Below, one piece after another: positions 57,833 to 64,000 of a stretch of DNA of 64,000 nucleotides; the first letter of the stretch is position 1, and each line of letters opens with the position of its first letter. The translations under genes and the position numbers were made by a program. Source of the stretch: Rugamonas aquatica. Its GTDB lineage: Bacteria; Pseudomonadota; Gammaproteobacteria; Burkholderiales; Burkholderiaceae_D. The notes beneath the pieces were generated by a model. The model ran no database searches. It was given only the letters and a program-made list of their open reading frames with translations, and was not told the origin of the DNA. The stretch lies in assembly GCF_009380215.1 (NCBI RefSeq), contig NZ_WHUG01000006.1, positions 124,001 through 188,000 on the forward strand. Reading direction: 5' to 3'.

Positions 57833-59521
57833 ATGACTATGCTGTCGCGCCCGTTTACCGTCTTGTCCGCCGTGATGGCGCGTTGCCTGGCGCTGCTGGA
57901 TGCCCGGCCCTGGCTGCTGCCCTTGCTGTTCGGCCTGCTCTCGCTGCTGCTGGGGCAGGACGACAACTGGGACTTGCGCAACTACCACCTGTACAACCCG
58001 TTCGCTCTGCTCAATGGCAAGGTCAACCTGGACCTGGCGCCGGGCCAGTGGCAAAGCTATTTCAACCCGACGCTGGACCTGGTCTACTACGGCCTGCTGC
58101 GCGCATTGCCGGCGCCGCTGGCCGGCTTCGCCATGGGCGCCTTGCACGGCCTGAATGCGCTGCTGGTGCTGGCCATCGCGCGCCGCCTGCTGGCGCACTT
58201 GCCGCAGGCCGGCGCGCAGCGCCTGCCGCTGCTGCTGGCGCTGGCCGGCTGCATGGGTTGCGCCTTCTTCAGCCAGCTGGGCAATTCGATGGGCGACAAC
58301 CTGACCGCCCTGTGCGTGCTGAGCGCGCTGGCGCTGGCGCTGCGCCACTGGGATGGTCTGGCGCGCGCGGACGGCCGCGGCCTGGCGCTGGCGCTGCTGG
58401 CCGGCCTGGCGATGGGCGCGGGCGCCGGCCTCAAGCTGACCAACGCCACCTACGCGCTGGCGCTGTGCGCGGCGCTGCTGATGCTGCCGGGCGGCTGGTG
58501 GCGCGCCTGGTCGCGCGCCTTCGTGTTCGGCGTCGGCGTGTTGTCCGGCATCGCGCTGACGGCGGGCCACTGGTTCTGGCGCATGTGGCTGGAATTCGGC
58601 AATCCGCTGTATCCGCAATTCAACGATATCTTCCGCTCGCCGCTGGCCGCGCCGATCGGCATCGGCGACACCCACTGGCTGCCGCAGGGCTGGACCGAGA
58701 AGCTGCTGTGGCCGGTGATCTTCGCGCTGCATCCCGAGCGCGTCACCGAGATCCGCATGCGGTTGCTGTTGTGGCCGCTGCTCTACATCGGCTTCATCGT
58801 GCTGGCCGTGGCGGCGTTGCGGGCCTGGCGCCGGCCGCGCGCCGTCGGCCAGGCGGCCTTGTCGCCGCAGGCGCGCTTCGTGCTGGCGTTCTTTGTGCTG
58901 TCCTACCTGAGCTGGCAGGCGCTGTTCAGCATCTACCGCTACCTGGTGCCGCTGGAGCTGCTGGCGCCGCTGGTGCTGTGGCTGCTGGCGCATCGGCTGC
59001 TGGCGCCGTCGACGGCGCGCCGCGTGGCGGGCGGCGCGGTGCTGCTGGCCGTGCTGCTGGCGCTGCCGACGCCGCACTGGGGCCGCGCGCGCTGGAGCAG
59101 CGAAGCGTTCCGCGTGACGGTGCCGGAGATGGCCCATCCCGAACGCAGCCTGGTGCTGACCACGCAGGCGCCGGTCGGCTGGTACACGGCGGGCTTTCCG
59201 GCGTCGCTGGCGTTTGTGTCAATCAGTGGGGGCTTCCCGGGCTCGCCGCTGTACGAGCAGCGCGTGGCGGCCATGATGGCCGAGCGCGGCGGGCCGTTCT
59301 ACGTGTTGCTGACGTCGAACCAGCAAGACCCGGCGGAACAGCCGCGCGCCGAGCGCCGCCGCCAGGGCGACGAAGCCGACAGCGCGGCGCGCCGCGACGC
59401 CGCCGTCATCCTCGACCGTCACGGCCTGCGGCTGGACCCGGCGTCGGACTGCCGGGTGTATCCGGCCTACATCGGCCGCAACTACCAGCCTTACCAGTTC
59501 TGCGCCGTGGTGCATAAATAA
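57833..59521 (+). CDS. Polytopic membrane protein, GtrC/GT-C-like
   Basis: 562 residues from the ATG at 57833; a second ATG lies two codons on. About ten TM helices. The first loop holds the motif GQDDNWDLRNYHLYNPFALL with a DD-x-x-W-D-x-R-N-Y-H core, then GQWQSYFNP, as found in the GT-C-like membrane proteins that use polyprenyl-phosphate sugars. The C-terminal 130 residues are a soluble domain rich in Arg and Ala. The transferred sugar and acceptor are unknown. It forms a GtrB-GtrA-GtrC-like set with the two genes upstream and ends against a 40-bp inverted repeat. Confidence 0.75.
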   Translation: MTMLSRPFTVLSAVMARCLALLDARPWLLPLLFGLLSLLLGQDDNWDLRNYHLYNPFALLNGKVNLDLAPGQWQSYFNPTLDLVYYGLLRALPAPLAGFAMGALHGLNALLVLAIARRLLAHLPQAGAQRLPLLLALAGCMGCAFFSQLGNSMGDNLTALCVLSALALALRHWDGLARADGRGLALALLAGLAMGAGAGLKLTNATYALALCAALLMLPGGWWRAWSRAFVFGVGVLSGIALTAGHWFWRMWLEFGNPLYPQFNDIFRSPLAAPIGIGDTHWLPQGWTEKLLWPVIFALHPERVTEIRMRLLLWPLLYIGFIVLAVAALRAWRRPRAVGQAALSPQARFVLAFFVLSYLSWQALFSIYRYLVPLELLAPLVLWLLAHRLLAPSTARRVAGGAVLLAVLLALPTPHWGRARWSSEAFRVTVPEMAHPERSLVLTTQAPVGWYTAGFPASLAFVSISGGFPGSPLYEQRVAAMMAERGGPFYVLLTSNQQDPAEQPRAERRRQGDEADSAARRDAAVILDRHGLRLDPASDCRVYPAYIGRNYQPYQFCAVVHK

Positions 59522-59524
59522 GCT

Positions 59525-59608
59525 GGGGTCAAGTCTGACATTCGGACACGAGCTCTGCCTTAGCAGCCGCTAAGGCAGAGCTCGTGTCCGAATGTCAGAC
59601 TTGACCCC
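59525..59608. repeat. Perfect 40-bp inverted repeat with a 4-base loop
   Basis: The left arm at 59525-59564 (GGGGTCAAGTCTGACATTCG at its start) and the right arm at 59569-59608 are exact reverse complements over 40 bases, with AGCC between them. It sits between the stops of two convergent membrane-protein genes, three bases after one and six before the other. It can act as a bidirectional terminator in RNA or a cruciform in DNA. No transposase is next to it. Confidence 0.92.
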
Positions 59609-59614
59609 CGTGTT

Positions 59615-61693
59615 TTATGGGCGCGGCGCGTCCGCGTCGATGGTTTCCATGCTGTACAGGCCAATGCCCAGCTTGCGCTGGTCGCCGCCAAAGCCCAGTT
59701 CCTGCGGCGAGGTCGGCTTCGGTATCTTGATGGTGATGACGCGCGCCGTGCCGTCGGTGTTGAAGCGCAGCTCCCGCACGCCGTGCGCGCCGTCGGCCTT
59801 CAGCGGCAGGGTCTGGTCGCCGGCCGTCACCTCGAAGCCCAGGCTGGCGTTGGGGCCGTACGCGGCCACGTCCATGCGCAGCAGCAAATGCTTGGGCAGC
59901 GGCTTGGCAAAGTTCAGCGTCACCTGACTGCCCTCGGACCAGCGGCCCCAGTCTTCCATGGACGACAGGCCGGTGCTGCGCATGCTGTCATCCTCGGTCT
60001 CGGCAAAGCGGTGCAGCGTAACGTCGCCCGGCGGCTTGACGCGCGCCAGCGTGAACTCGCGGAAGCCGCTGTGGCGCACCGCGCCCTCCGGCAGCGGATA
60101 GTCGCCCACCACCAGCAGCCAGCCGTCCGGATGCGTCAGCGACGCCAGCAGGATAGGCTGGCCGGCCGGCAGCAGCATCAGGTTGACGTTGGTGTTGTCG
60201 ACGAAGAAGCGGCTCTTGAACAGATTGAAGATGTCGGGGCCGACGATGGTCAGGCGCCTGGCTTCTTCCTGGGTCAGGTACTGGTGGGCGTACACGCCGG
60301 CCTTGACGTAGGCGTCCGGCCGCTGCGCCATGCGCACATACAGGTTGACATTGTCGCCCGAGATGATCAGTGTGACCGGGACGACGATGTAGACGAACCA
60401 GCGCGCCGCCAGGCGGGCGTTGGCGATCCACAGCAGCACCGCCGCCATGCTGAAGCCGATCAGCGCCGGGAAGCTGCCGCCGTCGTGCACCATGCCGAAC
60501 AGCGTAGGGCTGTCGATGTGGTTGGGCGTGTAGGCCGGGATCAGGTAGCGGCCGGCCGCCCACATCGCCGCCAGCAGCGGCAGCGCCACCGCCAGACGGC
60601 CGCGCCACGCCACGCCGGGACGCTGGGACACCAGCTGGGCGCCGGCCAGGATCAGCAGCAGCGGCAGGGCGAAATCGTAGTAGCGCATGTGCAGGCGCAC
60701 GCCGCTCTCGTTGCCGCCGCCGGCCACCAGCGCGGTGAACAGCGCCGTCACCGCCACCAGCGAGGGGATCATCAGCGCCGAGTAGGCCAGCAGCGTGCTG
60801 CTGCCGCGCGCGGCGCCGTGGCGCTGGCGGCGGCTGGCGCATTGCATCGCGGCGGCGGCCAGTGGCATGCCGAACATCAGCACCAGCGCCATCAGGTGGC
60901 CTTGCAGGCTGACCAGCGCCAGGTGGATCAGCACGCTCAGCGCGGGACGCGCCTGGGCCTGGTTGGCGTAGATGGTGCCCAGCAGGTAGAGGCCGTTGCG
61001 GCCGGCGTACAGATAGCCGACCGTCAGGCGCACCACGGCGGCCGTGGCCAGCGCCACCGCCACCAGCAGCAGCGCCTGGCGCAGCCAGCGCCAGTTGCCG
61101 CTGGCGCCGCGCTGGGCGAAGGTGGCGTAGGCCAGGTAGACCACGTAACCGGGAATCAGGAACAGCGCGTGCACCTTGACCATGGCCAGCAGTCCCAGCG
61201 CCGCCGAACTGAGCATGACGGTGCGGACATCGACCCGGCCCAGCGCGCGCAGCACGCTCCAGCTGAACACCCAGAAGCCCCAGAAGTACATGGCTTCCGG
61301 CATGAAGTAACCGGTGTAGGTATTGCTCGGCGTGAGGATGGCCAGCACCGCGATCACGCCCGCCATCTGGCGCGTCATGTACTGGCGCGCGATCAGGTAG
61401 ATGAAGGGCGCGGCGCCGACGAAGAACACGGCGTTGATCAGCCGCGCGCACTCCAGAAAGCCATCGCCGCAGTAGTTGGTCAGCCGGTACACCGTGTAGA
61501 ACAGATAGGACGGCACTTGCGTGTCGCGGAACGGCATCAGGCGGGTGAAGCTGCTGTACGACCATTCGTCGCCGAACACGGTCGGATACAGGCCGACGTT
61601 GCGCAAGGTGAAGTAGAGGAAGACCGCCAGCAGGGCGGTCAGGAATAAAGCCGAATTGGACAGGCGGGGCGTGTAGCGTTGAAGTAGGCGCAT
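59615..61693 (-). CDS. Large polytopic membrane protein with C-terminal soluble domain
   Basis: 692 residues, with about 12 TM helices between residues 15 and 450. The first periplasmic loop has TVFGDEWSYSSFTRL (an acidic D-E pair typical of GT-C active sites). Residues 540-690 form a beta-rich soluble domain ending with IKIPKPTSPQELGFGGDQRK and GIGLYSMETID. It is probably a GT-C-type glycosyltransferase acting on a surface polymer, with the C-terminal domain binding the acceptor; this is an inference. It is downstream of a GtrB-like gene (26 bases between), as a second, oppositely oriented set. Confidence 0.75.
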   Translation of the reverse strand: MRLLQRYTPRLSNSALFLTALLAVFLYFTLRNVGLYPTVFGDEWSYSSFTRLMPFRDTQVPSYLFYTVYRLTNYCGDGFLECARLINAVFFVGAAPFIYLIARQYMTRQMAGVIAVLAILTPSNTYTGYFMPEAMYFWGFWVFSWSVLRALGRVDVRTVMLSSAALGLLAMVKVHALFLIPGYVVYLAYATFAQRGASGNWRWLRQALLLVAVALATAAVVRLTVGYLYAGRNGLYLLGTIYANQAQARPALSVLIHLALVSLQGHLMALVLMFGMPLAAAAMQCASRRQRHGAARGSSTLLAYSALMIPSLVAVTALFTALVAGGGNESGVRLHMRYYDFALPLLLILAGAQLVSQRPGVAWRGRLAVALPLLAAMWAAGRYLIPAYTPNHIDSPTLFGMVHDGGSFPALIGFSMAAVLLWIANARLAARWFVYIVVPVTLIISGDNVNLYVRMAQRPDAYVKAGVYAHQYLTQEEARRLTIVGPDIFNLFKSRFFVDNTNVNLMLLPAGQPILLASLTHPDGWLLVVGDYPLPEGAVRHSGFREFTLARVKPPGDVTLHRFAETEDDSMRSTGLSSMEDWGRWSEGSQVTLNFAKPLPKHLLLRMDVAAYGPNASLGFEVTAGDQTLPLKADGAHGVRELRFNTDGTARVITIKIPKPTSPQELGFGGDQRKLGIGLYSMETIDADAPRP

Positions 61694-61719
61694 GGGCGAT
61701 CGAGTAGGGTTGGGTGCCG

Positions 61720-62715
61720 TCAGCTGCGGGCGATGATGCTGCGCACCAGGCGGCCGCGGTTCTGCAGCGGGCGGCGCGGGACCGAGGCGATGTCGTAGGC
61801 CAGGAAGGCCAGCAGCAGCTGCATGCCCATCAGGATGGGCATGGCCGACAGCATGACGGTGCCGGCCGCGGTCGGCAGGCCGGCGCGCGCCGAATCGATC
61901 CAGTGCAGGCCGCCGTAGACGCTGCCGCCCGCCACCATCAGCAAGCCCAGCGGCAGCTCGATCGAGGCCAGCGACATATTGCGCAGGTAGTAGTTGTAGA
62001 ACACCCGCTTGCTGAAGTTGCGCACGTGCTTGGCCATGAATTCGGTGACGATCTTGGAAATCTTCAGGTTGCTGACCTCGTCGCCGTAGACCGCGTCCAT
62101 CGGCACGTCGTGCACCACGGCGTTCAGCGTGTTGAGGCGGAACAGCATGTCGGTCTCGAAGAAATAGCGCTTGCTGATCTTGTGGAACGGCAGGTGGCGC
62201 GCGGCGTCGCGGTGGATCGCGGTATAGCCGTTGGTCGGGTCGAACAAGTCCCAGTAGCCGGACGACAGCTTGGTCAGCAGCGACAGCATGGCGTTGCCGA
62301 ACAGGCGCATCGGCGGCATGCTGCCGATCTGCTCCAGGTCGAAGAAGCGGTTGCCCTTGGTGTAGTCGGCCTCGCCGGCCAGGATGGGGGCGATGAAGGC
62401 CGGGATCAGCGACGGATCCATCTGGCCGTCGCCGTCGACCTTGACCATGATGTCGGCGCCATCGGCGATCGCGGCCTGGTAGCCGGTCATGACGGCGCCG
62501 CCCACGCCCTGGTTTTCCGCATGCTCGACCACCACCACGCGCGGGTCGGTGTTATGGGCGCGCACATAGGCGCCGGACTGGTCAGGGCAGCGGTCGTCGA
62601 CCACGTAGATGCGGTCGACTTCAGGGCCGATCGCCGCCAGTACGCCGAGGATGTGGCGCGTCACTTTATAGCTGGGAATGACGACGGCGACGGAAGGGGG
62701 GTTGGTCTGCTGCAT
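61720..62715 (-). CDS. GtrB/DPM-like glycosyltransferase, family 2
   Basis: 331 residues from the ATG at 62715; an ATG at 62769 is in frame. The GT-A motifs are VAVVIPSYKVTRHILGVLAA, VVDDRCPDQSG, VKVDGDGQMDPSLIP with the DxD, and then TKGNRF. Two TM helices lie at the C-terminus (about 265-285 and 305-325). It should charge undecaprenyl phosphate with a sugar or transfer it. The neighbouring large membrane protein is probably the user of that sugar. No GtrA follows it on this strand; the one at 55908 may serve both. Confidence 0.88.
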   Translation of the reverse strand: MQQTNPPSVAVVIPSYKVTRHILGVLAAIGPEVDRIYVVDDRCPDQSGAYVRAHNTDPRVVVVEHAENQGVGGAVMTGYQAAIADGADIMVKVDGDGQMDPSLIPAFIAPILAGEADYTKGNRFFDLEQIGSMPPMRLFGNAMLSLLTKLSSGYWDLFDPTNGYTAIHRDAARHLPFHKISKRYFFETDMLFRLNTLNAVVHDVPMDAVYGDEVSNLKISKIVTEFMAKHVRNFSKRVFYNYYLRNMSLASIELPLGLLMVAGGSVYGGLHWIDSARAGLPTAAGTVMLSAMPILMGMQLLLAFLAYDIASVPRRPLQNRGRLVRSIIARS

Positions 62716-62984
62716 ATTCTTCGGTGGTGAGTTCGGTGGTTGTGTTGGGCCGGCACGGAGGGCGTTCAAGGTAAGCGGCAGCTATCTGCGCGGCAAGTGC
62801 CGTTACAGCCCGTTACATATAAGGCAAGTATGCCCGGCGTGATTATACGGCAGGTCTGAGATAATGTTCACTACAGCAATTTTTTGCCCGGTAGGCGGTA
62901 GCGTTGGGGTTTTGGTTTATCATGCCCCCCTTCCGTTATGTAAATGCCACTGCAGCGACACGGCCGGTCTCTTTGAGGTTATTC

Positions 62985-64000
62985 ATGGTTTTCAGTTCCG
63001 CCACGTTCTTATTCTATTTTTTCCCCTTATTCCTGTTCTTATACTATGTGCTGCCGTGGAAAAACGGCGTACTGCTGATCGGCAGCCTGCTGTTCTACGC
63101 CTGGGGCGAGCCGCGCTTCGTGCCGCTGCTGCTGGCGTCGGCGCTGCTGAACTACGGGGTGGGCTGGCTGATCAACGCCGCCCGGGGTGAACGCCGCCGC
63201 CAGGCCATGCTGGTGCTGGGCGTGCTGGCCAACCTGGCGTTCCTGATGTATTACAAATATATCGGCTTCTTCGCCGGCATCTACAACCAGCTGGCGCAGC
63301 CGTTCGGCCACGGCGTCACGGTGCCGGCCGTGGTGCTGCCGCTGGGGATCTCCTTCTTCACCTTCCAGGGCATTTCCTACCTGATCGACCTGTACCGCCG
63401 CGACATCGAGGTGCAGAGCAGCTTCTGGCGCTTCGCCATGTACAAGGCCATGTTCCCGCAGCTGATCGCCGGCCCCATCGTGCGCTACCGCCAGATCGCC
63501 CACGAGATCGAACACCGCGACCTGCCGAACGCGCGCCTGTGGGCGGGCTTCCGCCAGTTCATCATCGGCCTGGCGCAGAAGATGTTGATCGCCAATACCG
63601 TGGCGCTGTCGGCCGACCGCCTGTTCGCGCAAGACCCGTCGCAGCTGACCACGGCCGGCGCCTGGATCGGCATCGCCTGCTACACCATCCAGATCCTGTT
63701 CGACTTCGGCGGTTACTCGAACATGGCGATCGGCATCGGCCACATGCTGGGCTTCACTTATCCACCCAACTTCCAGCGCCCGTACGCCTCGCTGTCGATG
63801 ACGGAATTCTGGCGCCGCTGGCACATCAGCCTGTCGTCGTGGTTCCGCGACTACCTGTACATTCCGCTGGGCGGCAACCGCCACGGCCCGCTGCGCACCT
63901 ACCTGAACCTGGGCCTGGTGTTCCTGCTGTGCGGCCTGTGGCACGGCGCCGCCTGGACCTTCGTGATCTGGGGCCTGTGGCACGGCGCCCTGCTGGTGCT
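62985..64000 (+). CDS. MBOAT-family O-acyltransferase (AlgI-like), partial
   Basis: The frame is open from the ATG at 62985 (GAGG in front) to the window edge, 338 residues so far. It starts MVFSSATFLFYFFPLFLFLY and has LLFYAWGEPRF, YYKYIGFF, LPLGISFFTFQGISYLIDLY, TEFWRRWHISLSSWFRDYLY and CGLWHGAAWTF with the catalytic His of the family. These match AlgI and related MBOAT proteins that pass acetyl groups across the membrane to polysaccharides. The partner AlgJ/AlgX-like protein would be expected just downstream, beyond the window. The 270 bases before it hold no gene. Confidence 0.93.
   Translation, partial: MVFSSATFLFYFFPLFLFLYYVLPWKNGVLLIGSLLFYAWGEPRFVPLLLASALLNYGVGWLINAARGERRRQAMLVLGVLANLAFLMYYKYIGFFAGIYNQLAQPFGHGVTVPAVVLPLGISFFTFQGISYLIDLYRRDIEVQSSFWRFAMYKAMFPQLIAGPIVRYRQIAHEIEHRDLPNARLWAGFRQFIIGLAQKMLIANTVALSADRLFAQDPSQLTTAGAWIGIACYTIQILFDFGGYSNMAIGIGHMLGFTYPPNFQRPYASLSMTEFWRRWHISLSSWFRDYLYIPLGGNRHGPLRTYLNLGLVFLLCGLWHGAAWTFVIWGLWHGALLV

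Noticed and set aside
59783..61648. A 621-residue plus-strand frame opposite the polytopic membrane protein gene.
   Set aside because: His/Gln/Arg-rich shadow with no start context or domain.

Overview
The window is a contiguous stretch of a high-GC proteobacterial chromosome. Gene content and order point to a betaproteobacterium of the Burkholderiales, most likely the Oxalobacteraceae (Duganella/Massilia/Rugamonas type). The reasons are the rpsU-yqeY-dnaG-rpoD macromolecular-synthesis cluster with a long lysine/alanine-rich RpoD N-terminus, the many c-di-GMP enzymes, and palindromic CGTTCCCGC/GCGGGAACG repeats. The genus is an inference. No prophage, insertion sequence, CRISPR array or rRNA operon was seen; one tRNA is present.

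Layout. 1-1267: dctQ and the start of dctM of a TRAP transporter (minus), followed by about 590 bases without a convincing gene that end in a strong terminator. 1.8-3.5 kb: O6-alkylguanine DNA methyltransferase, xerD and a small charged protein. 3.5-8 kb: an RND pump and its adaptor (minus). 8.1-16.5 kb: a PAS-GGDEF-EAL protein, an exo/endonuclease-phosphatase protein, ybaK, plsY, a DsbA/FrnE-like protein, a GAF-GGDEF cyclase, DUF427, an ATPase and a membrane hydrolase. 16.4-24 kb: an SDR/LysR pair, a small membrane protein behind a near-consensus sigma-54 promoter, tsaD, a NirD-like protein, aroG, ybiB and a flavoprotein. 23.8-29.4 kb: rpsU, yqeY, dnaG, rpoD and a tRNA(CAU). 29.6-31.2 kb: a hipBA-type toxin-antitoxin pair. 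31.2-38 kb: a second LysR/SDR pair, a coiled-coil hypothetical, a MarR-GNAT protein, DUF5710 plus a DOT1-like methyltransferase, and argP/argO. 37.9-52.1 kb: a 7TM-PAS-GGDEF-EAL protein, a periplasmic protein, an NRAMP-like transporter, a TonB-dependent receptor, a chemotaxis receptor, a DHFR-like protein, a propeller-GGDEF sensor and an RhlE-type helicase. 52.1-64 kb: a cell-surface glycan region with a methyltransferase, AT3 acyltransferase, PIG-L deacetylase, GNAT, two GtrA proteins, two family-2 glycosyltransferases, two large polytopic proteins and the start of an MBOAT acyltransferase.

How the genes work together. Four GGDEF proteins (two also with EAL) sit near a chemotaxis receptor, so the window is rich in signalling. 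The last 12 kb looks like a locus for building and decorating an envelope polysaccharide. It holds two GtrB/GtrC-like sets, one with an adjacent GtrA, that face each other across a perfect 40-bp inverted repeat. The observations most worth following are the sigma-54 promoter with an NtrC-like site in front of a 61-residue membrane protein, the bacterial DOT1-like methyltransferase, the paired palindromes (REPIN-like), the 40-bp perfect hairpin, and the compositional break inside the 37.9-kb GGDEF-EAL gene.
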